64,000 nucleotides of DNA from Arbacia lixula (lineage: Eukaryota; Echinodermata; Echinoidea; Arbacioida; Arbaciidae), in assembly GCA_963669155.1 (NCBI GenBank), contig OZ022594.1, positions 3,295,750 to 3,359,749 on the forward strand, read 5' to 3'. The notes under the pieces are model-generated. The model was given only the letters and a program-made list of their open reading frames with translations. It did not search any database and had not been told where the DNA came from. The position numbers and the translations under genes were made by a program. This document shows positions 32,715 through 44,456 of this stretch, in pieces. Within the stretch, counting starts at the first letter, position 1. Every line of letters begins with the position of its first letter.

Positions 32715-32981
32715 CGAGCGATAGTAGCGGCAATGTTTCATATAGGCATGTTTACACAAAATAAGCGGTATGTGCACATGTGTGTAAGCATTGTTTAAAC
32801 TTTGTGTAGCTTCGGTCAAGTTTGTGAAGTTTGATCGAATTACCAGTCTGACAAGCGCACAATGTGTGTGACTGATGTGTACAGGTCAACAGGCCTTTCG
32901 CAAAGCCTGTACGCACCTCTACTCCCCATTGGTACTGACGATTGTGCACTTTCAATACTTCCTTCTCCCTTTCCTTTGTAG

Positions 32982-33143
32982 AGTCCACCTGTTTCCACAG
33001 AGGACCTCGATCTCATCCAACAACTCGCCTCTTTGACAGTTCCTGGAAGCTCATCGCCTTTTGAAATGCAGCTCCTTGGACCTCGGACCCATTACCAGAT
33101 AAAGCCAGCTCCTCGACAGTTGATTCTGTGGCTACTGGATTAG
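32982..33143 (+). CDS. exon-like ORF (terminal exon?), unit 1
   Basis: A textbook acceptor, a long pyrimidine tract ending CCTTTGTAG at 32,981, opens a 53-codon frame closed by TAG at 33,141-33,143. Codon use is balanced and GC content is higher than the flanks. The peptide starts SPPVSTEDLDLIQQLASL, continues with VPGSSSPFEMQLLG and ends RQLILWLLD. No upstream exon or ATG could be identified, and the family is not recognised. It lies in the single-copy part of the unit, just beyond the last module. The unit-2 copy carries a premature stop. It may be the relic of a gene captured into the subtelomere, or a transposon exon. Confidence 0.35.
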   Translation, partial: SPPVSTEDLDLIQQLASLTVPGSSSPFEMQLLGPRTHYQIKPAPRQLILWLLD

Positions 33144-33600
33144 AATCCCTGGTTAGAAACAAAAAGATATTGGAACAACAATTGCATATCTTGCTATTTG
33201 TTGAGTTCTACAAAAAACTGCTTAGATTCTAAGATGAAGTTAACAACAGTCTTTAAATAACTGATGGAGCTACCTTGTGGACATGAATGTAATATTTAAG
33301 GATATGTCATTAATCACAAGTAAATAGTCTCAACTTATGCTGTTGCCACCAATGAATGTTCTCATTTGATATTTGGAACATCATGGGAATCGAACCCATC
33401 CAACAAAGCACAAAATGTGACCATTGCAATACATGATTAAGACCAAACATGATACCTTCCTTGTATACAGATGCAATCAAAATAATGAACGTGCATATAA
33501 ATGAGATTCCTTTTTTATTGGTCATGTACAATAAACATGCAGTCATCTTAAGAATAATTATCAGTGTATGTATCCTGAATCATTTCAACATAATAATAAA
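33144..33600 (-). repeat. inverted tRNA-like element and flank
   Basis: On the minus strand, ATGGGTTCGATTCCCAT (33,383-33,399) with GTGCTTTGTTGG upstream and ATGATGTTCCAAAT downstream is a diverged copy of the element at 19,255. It is preceded, still on the minus strand, by a GCATGTTTATTGT-type leader equivalent to the GCATGGTCAATAAAC leader of the direct copies. Confidence 0.65.
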
Positions 33601-33990
33601 TTTGCAATGAGGGGGAGAGAAAAGCAGAACAGCATTAGCAAGGGTTTGATTGATGGATATGGAAAAAGATTGAGTGAGGTACGAAAGATTGATTTATAAA
33701 TAAAAAGAAAGAGAGAGAAAATGAGGGAAGGAAAGAGTTTGAGAAGAATTTGATAGATCAGGAAAAATGAAAGAGTGAGGGTAAAATATTGCTTGCTTGA
33801 TTGATTGATTGATTGATTGATAGATACACAAGAAAAAAACAAAGAGAAAGCAAAAAAGGGAATGAAGTAAAAGAGGTTGATTGATTGATTGATATATCAG
33901 AAGGAAAGAGTGAGGGTGATAGATTGGTTGACTGATAGATAGAAGAAAGAGAAAGATAGAAACGGAAGGACAGAAAGAAAATAGATTTAT
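33600..33990 (-). repeat. inverted (TCAA)n module
   Basis: (TTGA)n runs near 33,800-33,823 and 33,877-33,893 sit among GA-rich words that are reverse complements of the pyrimidine-rich module (CTGATCTATCAA, CTTTCC). Together with the B-box element at 33,383, it reproduces the direct-module order in opposite orientation. Ser/Phe/Leu-rich minus-strand frames here are low-complexity artefacts. Confidence 0.65.
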
Positions 33991-34500
33991 GCACACTATT
34001 AAGTTTGTGCGCGCAGACAGAAATGCTATTGAAACTGTGTAGGCTAAAAGATAAGGTGCAGATTGGTGAATTACTGCTACATAGTAGTACTCAGATCAGC
34101 ATGCATACTGCATTGCAACACGGCTAGCTGCATGTGATCATGTACATGTGTGCAGGTTCATACCTTTTGCACTAGCTACGTAATACATGTAATGTACACA
34201 TGTTCATACTTCTTGCACTATGCAATATATGTAATACATGTACACATGTTAATAATACTTCTAGCACTAGCTATAATACATGTAATTCTACCAGTTCGAG
34301 TTCAGCTCCGGTCTCAAGTACTAGCAATAGTACTCAGATCAGCATATCGCACTACAACATAGCTAGCACTGAATGTAGGCAGGTACATGTACGCGTGTTC
34401 ATACTTCTTGCACTAGCTAGCAAGGATAGATAAACGGTTAATCAGTCAAATCAGATACCGTAATTACATGCTGGGCTGACACGTATACTAACAGAGTTAA
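33991..34500. repeat. CATGTA-rich degenerate repeat
   Basis: Irregular copies of TACATGTAAT, GTTCATACTTCTTGCACTAG and TACTCAGATCAGCAT. The last recurs at 34,088, 34,331 and 35,134, so the LINE fragment that follows appears to lie between two halves of this repeat. Confidence 0.6.
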
Positions 34501-35100
34501 GATTAATAGATTAGAAAAAAGACAGAATTTTATTCACAGGTAGTTATACATGTGACAATTTTAAATCATTTGACAACTAACAGAAAATGACATTTCCAAA
34601 TTGAACAATGGCGCAAGTGCCTACGGACTTTAACCCACACTTGATAATTGTGTGGCCAGTCTCGGCGGCCAGTATATCATGGGGATGTCTGTAGTTCTAA
34701 CAAGCCGACAATTGTAAACAAAGTTACCAACATAAACACATACAATTTCTGTATCAAAATCCTAGCTTGTAGTGTACACCATTTGTTACTGTAACCTGTC
34801 TTACATCATAATTGTATGGCTTTTGAAACCTTCTGGATCTGGATGTTGTACAGTGCAGGACCTTTAGGTATAATGCACCGGATAAGGAGAGGGCGCGGAT
34901 GAGTTTAGTCGAAACATAGGTGGCTTTCTTCAATCTTGGCTTTAACCACCTCTGGTGATGTACTCTTCACAACTTCGTTTGGGAGTTGATTCCAGGCCAG
35001 TGTCGTATTCACAAAAAATGAGTTTCTTAATTGCCTTTAAGAGCGAACATGAACAAAAAAGAACTCTTCATCTACATATTTGGGCTTTTACATTTCCCTG
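34501..35100 (-). pseudogene. LINE 3' end with RT C-terminal fragment (unit 1)
   Basis: On the minus strand, 35,075 to 34,905 reads, after an in-frame TAA, LRNSFFVNTTLAWNQLPNEV, then VKSTSPEVVKAKIEE and a stop. This is the familiar C-terminal tail of non-LTR reverse transcriptases (pattern LR.SFF.RTV..WN.LP..VV.A.S...FK). The following roughly 370 bases act as a 3' UTR and end with an AATAAA signal at 34,534-34,529. The catalytic RT domain is absent, so the copy is a dead 5'-truncated insertion. The same fragment is at 57,615-58,210 in unit 2 with only scattered substitutions. Confidence 0.7.
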
Positions 35101-37345
35101 GATTTGGATTGGATTGTTGAATTACTAGTAGTACTCAGATCAGCATATATTGCATTGCAACATGGCTAGCTGCATGTGCACTGCCACTAGCTATGTAAAC
35201 AATACATGATGTATGCAGGTTCATACTTCTTGCCCTAGCTACGTAATACCTGTTATTCTACATATGCTACGTAATACCTATAATTCTACATGCTACGTAA
35301 TACGTGTAATTCTACATGCTGCGTAATACATGTAATTCTACATGCTGCGTAATACATGTATTTCTACATGCTACGTAATACATGTACGCATGTTGATACC
35401 TCTTTCACTAGCTACGTAAACCGTTTACGCAAGTTCATACTTCTGTCACTGTCTACGTACATGCATGCAGGTACACATGTTCATATACTTCATGCACTAC
35501 CTACGTTGTACAGACTACGTAATAGGCCTACATGTATGCATGTTAATACTTCTTGCATCAGCTACGTAATAAGTATGTAATTCTACATGCTACGTTCTAC
35601 GCATGTTCATACTAGCTATGTAATACATGTAATTCTACATGCTATTTAATACATGTAATACATTATCCCTGGGACTGCTCACTGCGTGAACGGGCTGGTC
35701 TCAGCATAAAGTAGACCGAAAAATCATTCTCTATAGGACGTTGGATCTGCTGAGATTGCATGCCATCTATGTCCAAAAATGTCATTTTGATTAAACGCGA
35801 ATGAGACGGTTATTCCTGTCTAAGACTAAGTATAAAGTAGCACTAGCTACATGTACGTAAAAACTAATAGGAGAAGAATGCTGCGTAATACATGTAATTC
35901 TACATGCTGCGTAATACATGTAATTCTACATGCTGCGTAATACATGTAATTCTACATGCTACGTAATACGTGTAATTCTACATGCTACGTAATACGTGTA
36001 ATTCTACATGCTGCGTAATACATGTAATTCTACATGCTGCGTAATACATGTAATTCTACATGCTGCGTAATACATGTAATTCTACATGCTACGTAATACG
36101 TGTAATTCTACATGCTACGTAATATGTGTAATTCTACATGCTGCGTAATACATGTAATTCTACATGCTGCGTAATACATGTAATTCTACATGCTACGTAA
36201 TACATGTACGCATGTTGATACCTCTTTCACTAGCTACGTAAACCGTTTACGCAAGTTCATACTTCTGTCACTGTCTACGTACATGCATGCAGGTACACAT
36301 GTTCATATACTTCATGCACTACCTACGTTGTACAGACTACGTAATAGGCCTACATGTATGCATGTTAATACTTCTTGCATCAGCTACGTAATAAGTATGT
36401 AATTCTACATGCTACGTTCTACGCATGTTCATACTAGCTATACATGTAATTCTACATGCTATTTAATACATGTAATACATTATCCCTGGGACTGCTCACT
36501 GCGTGAACGGGCTGGTCTCAGCATAAAGTAGACCGAAAAATCATTCTCTATAGGACGTTGGATCTGCTGAGATTGCATGCCATCTATGTCCAAAAATGTC
36601 ATTTTGATTAAACGCGAATGAGACGGTTATTCCTGTCTAAGACTAAGTATAAAGTAGCACTAGCTACATGTACGTAAAAACTAATAGGAGAAGAATGCTG
36701 CGTAATACATGTAATTCTACATGCTGCGTAATACATGTAATTCTACATGCTGCGTAATACATGTAATTCTACATGCTACGTAATACGTGTAATTCTACAT
36801 GCTGCGTAATACATGTAATTCTACATGCTGCGTAATACATGTAATTCTACATGCTACGTAATACGTGTAATTCTACATGCTGCGTAATACATGTAATTCT
36901 ACATGCTGCGTAATACATGTAATTCTACATGCTACGTAATACGTGTAATTCTACATGCTACGTAATATGTGTAATTCTACATGCTGCGTAATACATGTAA
37001 TTCTACATGCTGCGTAATACATGTAATTCTACATGCTACGTAATACATGTACGCATGTTGATACCTCTTTCACTAGCTACGTAACCGTTTACGCAAGTTC
37101 ATACTTCTGACTTCTGTCACTGTCTACGTACATGCATGCAGGTACACATGTTCATATACTTCATGCACTACCTACGTTGTACAGACTACGTAATAGGCCT
37201 ACATGTACGCATGTTAATACTTCTTGCATCAGCTACGTAATAAGTATGTAATTCTACATGCTACGTTCTACGCATGTTCATACTAGCTATGTAATACATG
37301 TAATTCTACATGCTATTTAATACATGTAATACATTATCCCTGGGA
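35101..37345 (+). repeat. 26-bp minisatellite in an 820-840-bp higher-order repeat (unit 1)
   Basis: Arrays of a 26-bp unit, TAATTCTACATGCTGCGTAA with variants TGCTACGTAA and CGTGTAA, lie at about 35,267-35,375, 35,878-36,205 and 36,695-37,045. They alternate with a roughly 490-bp non-26-bp segment. The segment marker GCATGTTGATACC is at 35,389, 36,210 and 37,053, giving steps of 821 and 843. Palindromes TACGTA and ACATGT occur in each monomer. The conserved segment includes CCCTGGGACTGCTCACTGCG of unknown origin. Confidence 0.85.
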
Positions 37346-39924
37346 CTGCTCACTGCGTGAACGGGCTGGTCTCAGCATAAAGTAGACCGAAAAATCATTC
37401 TCTATAGGAAGTTGGATCCGCTGAGATTGCATGCCATCTATGTCCAAAAATGTCATTTTGATTAAACTCGAATGAGACGGTTATTCCTGTCTAAGACTAA
37501 GTATAAAGTAGCACTAGCTACATGTACGTAAAAACTAATAGGAGAAGAACTTTTTTTGGACTTCTCTGATCTGCCTTGCCCTTGATCTCGATCCACTTTT
37601 TGCTTCCGGATCACAACACTACACAATTCCAGGTCATAATTGTACAGCGCAAAGGCTATTTGCCAATGAAAATACAAAAAGAAGAATTTAAGGGGAGTTC
37701 TAAACTATGATGAGTCATGGACAATGGCATACCCAACAACAATGAACTGATTTTGAGCTTATTTTGTTATTTTTGACTTCGTAGACATCTCCTAGCTCAT
37801 GTGTCTGAAATTTTGTTTCCTATATTGTACATTCCTAATCCTATCGATCTTATACATGGCATTTCAATGCTCACAATAGAGGAGCTCACAAAAGAAAAGG
37901 GGGGCATTGAATTCTACAAGTCATTTCTAATAATGAACAATGACAACAACAACACAGTCACAGACCCATGTACTCACCCTTCTCCTCGTCACCACGCAAT
38001 AACAATGTACCGTAGGCAGGCCAGGGGGAGTATAAAGAATACCTTGATTTAAGCTTTCAAATCAGCTTTCCTTTTTATGAAACCATGTCTTCCTTTCTCC
38101 TGGTAACATTCCACTATTCCTACATCGTATATATTTCCAACTATCAAGGAAATTGATAATTTTATCGTAAAACAACTGCAAACGGCGCGCCGATCCACTC
38201 GCCCGCACCCTCAGCCTCGCACGTCTTCAGTTCAGGCCGAGTCCAACTCAGTCCAAGCAATGCAAAGTGAAGTAGCTATTTAATTAAGCCAACGCAAAGC
38301 TAAGGCTACTACAAGATGCTATTTCTAATACGAGGGTTGGATGGATGACAGTAAATGTGATTGTTGTTCATCTTACCTCTTATTTGATATTTCGTACATT
38401 GGGGTACAGCTAGAACTGAAATGTAACGTCACAAGATCTAAGGCAGCTTGCTTTGTACGTTGTCATGGAGATAATTGGAGATCGAGAAGCAGACGACACT
38501 GAGCAAGGAGCAAATGCTTACAATCTCTGAAGCCTGGTGAATTATTTGATGAGCGACGAGAAATATGACTAACTGAAATTGTAAATCAATATCACTGATG
38601 AGTCAAGTTGATCTGCAGGTCATGTGCACAATTTATTTGAAAATGAAAAAGGATTATCTATTTGCCGTTTGACCGTTTTTTTGGAAAACCGCATTACTTG
38701 GGCGCATGAATCGCCCTATTTGTTATTATTTGAAGCGCCATCTATGTTGAAAATATGCCAATGCCGAGCTCAGGATGAAAAATGGATTTGTTTTGTCGCA
38801 TTTTAAGAACAAAATTCATAAATTTATGTCAATCCAATGCCAGAAAAGTGATAATTGATTATGACTCGATTGGAGTGGGGGTTATTTAGCTCCTGGTGAA
38901 GATCCAACCTAGAGTTAACATAAATTTTCCTACACCTACTGTTTGTGTACAAACATATGTAAATTCGGTCAGTAAGAGGTATAAATTAGTCATTTTTGAC
39001 TACTAATATTTAATATTTCTAATGAACAAATGAGACCCAAAAGCATGAGAACATGTTAGAATATACTTACATGTTACAATTAAAAAAGTCCGGTCATCCA
39101 GCCATGATTATTATGGAAAATATGAAAGGTGAAAATATGGCCCAAATTGTGATTTTGGCCATTTTGGCCTTTTTCGACTATAAACATTGGTTATGGAAAT
39201 TAGCAATAACTAATTAACTACTTTATTATATCTTTTAATTTTTACAGGACATCTTACTGATGAAATGCTTAACATAATGCAATTTTTCCCGAAATTTTTA
39301 GTGCCCTAGTTTTACTTTTAGGTTTTATGCGAGAAAAAAGTAGATAAGTGGTAATTGCATATTAAAGGTTTACTCCATTTTTTGGAGAAATTGATTTTCT
39401 TAACCCTGGAGGTGTTAATTAAGCTCTAAAACCAATAAAAGCTGGTGATTAGCCGCCGCAATCGATATCTAATCAAATCCTCAACTTAAGAAGTGATTTA
39501 GAAGTGCCTGAACCAGCAAAGGTACCCATGGGTCACTTTTTTTCATAAATGGTCATTTTTACACTCTTTACCATGAATTAATGAAAAATACCGTCCGATT
39601 TTTAGAAAGAGCATGACAATTGCTCGTACTTGCAAAAAAAAAATATTAAAATTTGACCTTTCAAAAAATATATAATCAACTTGGTTGTGAAAATTTCCTG
39701 GGTTTACTTCATGTACCCCAAATCGGCCATTTGGGTACCCCAAATGCGTTGTAGGGGTTAAGAAATTCGCCAAAAAAAGGAAATACATAAGATCGGCCAA
39801 ATATACACATATTGATATAAACCAACTATCTGGTAATCCATCTGAAAAGAAAGAATTCTAAAATCAGTTAAAGTATCTGAACAGAAGGCATTTGAAAAAA
39901 ATTTGTCAAATCCCACAACCCTAA
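37346..39924. other. telomere-proximal DNA of unit 1, no gene recognised
   Basis: Single copy within the unit. A CpG-rich patch with GGCGCGCC is at 38,181-38,250, about 1.7 kb from the array. The frame from 37,801 (83 codons, GTG first codon after an AG) differs from unit 2 by one Asn in an AAC run. Frames at 38,624 and 39,543 show no domain. GGGTACCCC/ACCCCAAAT words near 39,713-39,745 recall the minisatellite on the other side of the array. It ends with the palindrome AACCCTAATTAGGGTT (39,917-39,932) overlapping the array start. Confidence 0.6.
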
Positions 39925-40274
39925 TTAGGGTTAGGGTTAGGGTTAGGGTTAGGGTTAGGGTTAGGGTTAGGGTTAGGGTTAGGGTTAGGGTTAGGGTTAG
40001 GGTTAGGGTTAGGGTTGGGTTAGGGTTAGGGTTAGGGTTAGGGTTAGGGTTAGGGTTAGGGTTAGGGTTAGGGTTAGGGTTAGGGTTAGGGTTAGGGTTA
40101 GGGTTAGGGTTAGGGTTAGGGTTAGGGTTAGGGTTAGGGTTAGGGTTAGGGTTAGGGTTAGGGTTAGGGTTAGGGTTAGGGTTAGGGTTAGGGTTAGGGT
40201 TAGGGTTAGGGTTAGGGTTAGGGTTAGGGTTAGGGTTAGGGTTAGGGTTAGGGTTAGGGTTAGGGTTAGGGTTA
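39925..40274 (+). repeat. interstitial telomeric array ITS2
   Basis: 350 bp of TTAGGG in the terminal orientation: 15 perfect repeats, one 5-base TTGGG (40,015-40,019), then about 42 perfect repeats ending GGGTTA before ATCATCCCG. The left junction equals that of the terminal telomere, and the right junction equals that of ITS1. There is much less decay than in ITS1. Frames (VR)n, (GL)n and (TL)n are artefacts. Confidence 0.95.
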
Positions 40275-40532
40275 TCATCCCGTACCTTTGGGCACCCGAG
40301 AATTGACCAAGTCTCCCCGAAATTTGACGCGGTTCCCCCAAATTGTACCTTGGTACCCGAAATATGACGTGACTCCCTGAAATTTGACTCTGGGTACCCG
40401 AGATTTTACCTCGGGTACCTCGAAATTAACTTTGGGTACCTCGAAATTAACTTTGGGTACCTGAAATTTAACTTTGGGTACCTCAAATCAACCCTGTGTA
40501 CCTCAAATTTGACGTTTGGGTACCTCAATTGC
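40275..40532 (+). repeat. 21-25-bp minisatellite at the telomeric array (unit 2)
   Basis: Same array as 16,299-16,556, with a few substitutions (for example CTTTGGG for CTTCGGG and TGTGTACCTC for TGTGTTCCTC). Confidence 0.8.
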
Positions 40533-40738
40533 TTAGGTCATGTTTGACATGTTTTTTCTTTGCAATTAAACCTCATATAGTACAGTGAATAGGTAGGATG
40601 TCATCAATGGCTATATTTTTATCACCTTAGAGACATTCATGAAATGTTATAATTTTTTCTGAAAATTAAGCGACTTTCAAAGTGTGATGTTTTTATTTGT
40701 GAATTTTTGAACATTTTTGGTCATTTTCGAACTTTTTT

Positions 40739-43700
40739 GCCTCTCTTTGACAACATTTTTCTTTCAATTTATAATATCCTACACCTCAGGATTCAGGAAT
40801 TGAGGTCTGAATTTATCTTTCTACGGATTTCTTAATTGCCAGCTCGACATTATTTTTTAAAGTAAAAATATCTGCAATTTTGTAAAGTTATGACAGAATT
40901 CTATTTAAAATGTTTTGGACTCTCGCACGGACTGATTGACCTTAGGTACCCGAGACCGTTAAGTTGCAACAACTGGAACTACTTCCATATGATTTGTGAA
41001 TAACTTGTTATTAAGCCAAAGCTTTATCCGGCTGTGTGACGAAATCATCTTTTTTCTTGGTAATTGGAAATAATTGGCAACTACAAAGAAGGCTAGTTCA
41101 ACTGAAGGCTTTCAAGATAAGGGAGACCATGTTTTATACAAAGGAAAGCTGTTTATGACGCTGAAATTAAGGTGTTCTTTTCATCAATCCTTTGGAATAC
41201 TTCCTGCCCGCCAGACCTGGCGTGGCGAACGGTGAGTACATGTCTAAGTGGTACACCCACCCCATCATGTTTGCATGTTGCTCATTAGACATTTAGAATG
41301 ACCCACATTATTTTTTGATCTTTTCTATTATTCCCATTGACATGTCGTGTATAGGTAAAATAGAAATGTACAATGTAGGAACCAAAATTTCAGATGAAGG
41401 GAGAGTCTACAAAATGAAACAAATAAGCTCAAAAGTGGTTAATTTCAGCACTTATTCACTGTGCATTTGGTATGAGACAATTTAGAATGCCCCCCCTTAA
41501 ATTCTCACCGTTGTTTTTTTATTGGAAAAAAGCCACTGCGATATGTTCGGTGTAGTTGAGAATGATCATTGAACGTGTCATCATGGTTCAATTGTCCGAA
41601 CAATTTCGTTTGTAACAGTTGACGTCACAGTACGTACTGCAGCTGCATGTACTCTATGCATTTGCCACTTAGTATTGTATCAAATTTAGAATGCCCCCTT
41701 TTAATTTCTCACTGTTGCTTTTTTATCGGCAAATAGCCGCTGCGATATGTTGGGTGTAGTTGAGAATGATCATTGAACGTGTCGTTACGGTTCAATTGTC
41801 CGAACAATTTTGTTTGTAACAGTTGACGTCACAGTACGTACATAGACTGCATGTACTATGCATTTGCCACTTAGTATTGTATCAAATTTAGAATGCCCCC
41901 TTTTAATTTCTCACTGTTGCTTTTTTATCGGCAAATAGCCGCTGCGATATGTTCGGTGTAGTTGAGAATGATCATTGAACGTGTCGTCATGGTTCAATTG
42001 TCCGAACAATTTCGTTTGTAACAGTTGACGTCACAGTGCGTACATATAGACTGCATGTTCTCTATGCATTTGCCACTAAGTATTGTATCAAATTTAGAAT
42101 GCCCCCTTTTAATTTCTCACTGCTGCTTTTTTATCGGCAAATAGCCGCTGCGATATGTTCGGTGTAGTTGAGAATAATCATTGAACGTGTCGTTACGGTT
42201 GAAATGTCTGAACAATTTCGTTTTAACAGTTGACGTCACAGTACGTACATAGACTGCATGTACTCTATGCATTTGCCACTTAGTATTGTATCAAATTTAG
42301 AATGCCCCCTTTTAATTTCTCACTGTTGCTTTTTTATCGGCAAATAGCCGCTGCGATATGTTGGGTGTAGTTGAGAATAATCATTGAACGTGTCGTTACG
42401 GTTGAAATGTCCTAACAATTTCGTTTGTAACAGTTGATGTTACAGTACGTACATATAATCTGCATATACTCTATGCATTTGCCACTTAGTACTGTACCAA
42501 ATTTAGAATGCCCCCTGCTTTTTTATTGGCAAATAGCCGCTGCGATATGTACGGTGTAGTTGAGAATAATCATTGAACGTGTCCTTACGCATGATTCAAT
42601 GAACCAAATCTCTCTCTCTCCTCAGATCAGTATCCTTTCATGCATCTTTCTCCTGATGTATCAATCAATCAATCAATCAATCTATCTATCAATCATTCAA
42701 TCAAATTAGTAAATTCTTTCACTCCTCCATGCCACACCCCCCCCCTCTCCTTCATATCTTTCTCCTGATCTATCAATCTAAAGTATGGGTCCAACCCATA
42801 CACGGGAACAAAAACATATCTAGCACAGGTTTATTCTTATATATTATAATTTTAGCAATATTAGGAAATCTTCTTCCCACCGTGTTTATCTACTTTCTCT
42901 AGCTATCCTTCTGCACGTGTACTATCATGAGAGATTAATTTCATAGAGAAATAAATTGATTGATTCTGTGATTATTTTATTGTTGTGCATGGTCAATAAA
43001 CAATAAATGAAATAATACTACATCATCTGGATCCAAGGAGGTCCATGATCACTTATTGCAATGGTCGCATTTTGTGCTTTGTCGGATGGGTTCGATTCCC
43101 ATGATGTTCCAAATGTCAATTCAGAACTTTCATTGGTGGCGACAGCATGAATAGAGACCAAAGCTTTATGTGCACAATGTTCATTGCATCATCAACACAC
43201 AGTTGCATTATATTGCATAACTTATGGTAATGAAATATAATTTTGAATGAAAATGGTAGTTTGTTTCATTATCATAACTTGAAGTTGGCTTTGTCACAAC
43301 TAGGGGTATACATCATTCTATTTACACAGTATGTGCGTGTCCTTCGAATCTTTCTTTATCTGATGTCTATTGTATTTTCGTTATTCGCCCCTTTTTTTCC
43401 TGCCCTATGATAATCTGTAGTGAATTTGTATATTCTGGATTTTGAGAAAAGTAGTCATTTTTTTTCTGTATCTCTCTCTCCCCCAACAGGGAATAGGGGA
43501 TACATCAGACCACGATGCCACTAGAATCTTGGCCTTACTACACAAAAAGTTTACGACCTGAGTGGTAGTAGCAATGTGTTTTTTTTTTAATGTGACTGTG
43601 TATTTTATAAATGATCGTTCGTAAACATAGAAACAGATGGGAATTAAAAAGCTCTTCATCTGATATATTACATTTCCTTTATTCGTACTACTTTTCTTCC

Positions 43701-44456
43701 CTACAATGTACAATCTATAATTAATATTTACAAAGTACCAAATTATTTAAGGCCCACACAGTGACACAACTGAGCTCTTGTGGCGCGACATTGTTTATAG
43801 AGTTCGGTGGTGGTTCTATATCAGCCCCAACCTCAAGATAGGTAAAACTTCTATAGTCGGTATGTCACATGGAGGTGGTAGAATATAATTATGTCCTGTC
43901 CATGCCCCCCCCAACCCAAGGTATGTAGTTGGATGTTATAAGGCCGTTAATGTCTCCCCCCCCCCTCCCACCAAGGTAGGTAATAGAATATAAGAGCTGT
44001 TCTCGCCCCCCTTATAGGTATGTAGTATTTAAGCTGGTCATCACCCCACCCCCCCGCCCCACAGAGGTAAATGAAAGGAGGTAAGAGCTGTCGATGCCCT
44101 TCCCCCTCCCCCACATCCCCTCCCCCTAGCTGCCCCAACCTCAAGATAGGTACGACTTCTATAGTCGGTATCTCACATGGAGGTGGTAGAATATAATTAT
44201 GTCTCCCTCCCCCCCCCCCCCCCCCCCCCTCAAGGTAGATAACAGAATGTAAGAACTGTTCTTGCCCCTTAGTTATGTAGTATTTAAGCTGGTCATCCCC
44301 CCCCCCCAGGTAGGTGGAAGGAGGTAAGAGCTGTCCATGCCCTTCTCCCCCCCCCCCCCCCCCCCCACCCCAGCAGTGCTAGGGTTACACTTCTGAATTC
44401 GTACACATGCAGTACAACTCTCGTTCATTTTGTAAACAGAATTTTCGAACATTTTT
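40739..44456 (+). repeat. 3.7-kb module, copy 2a
   Basis: 3,718 bp. The 204-bp array has six TTGAGAAT markers (41,556, 41,760, 41,962, 42,168, 42,371, 42,560), one fewer than copy 1a. The monomers equivalent to the first two of 1a are represented once. (TCAA)n is at about 42,658, the B-box T-arm at 43,086 and the poly(C) minisatellite at 43,820-44,380 with a C-tract of about 20. Confidence 0.85.

Larger units (their letters stand above)
16299..39924 (+). repeat. subtelomeric unit 1 (segmental duplication copy)
   Basis: Matches 40,275-62,268 in the same order and orientation. For example, anchor GCCTCTCTTTGACAAC occurs at 16,763/20,664/24,376 here and at 40,739/44,457/48,166 in unit 2, and the exon-like ORF occurs at 32,982 and 56,093. 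Differences seen are a 1,022-bp transposon only here, one extra 204-bp monomer, and tandem-array copy-number changes around 28.3-31.7 kb and 35.2-37.3 kb. Single-base differences are sparse by eye; no identity value was computed. Confidence 0.9.

Noticed and set aside
33585..33996. Several 78-100-codon minus-strand ORFs with INQSINQS runs
   Set aside because: Low-complexity translation of the inverted (TCAA)n module.
35878..37045. CRISPR-like look of regularly spaced repeats
   Set aside because: The 26-bp units are contiguous with no unique spacers, no cas genes are present, and the chromosome is eukaryotic.
39903..40367. Plus- and minus-strand ORFs of up to 154 codons over ITS2, and similar ones over ITS1 and the terminal array
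   Set aside because: They encode only (VR)n, (GL)n or (TL)n from TTAGGG repeats; not genes.
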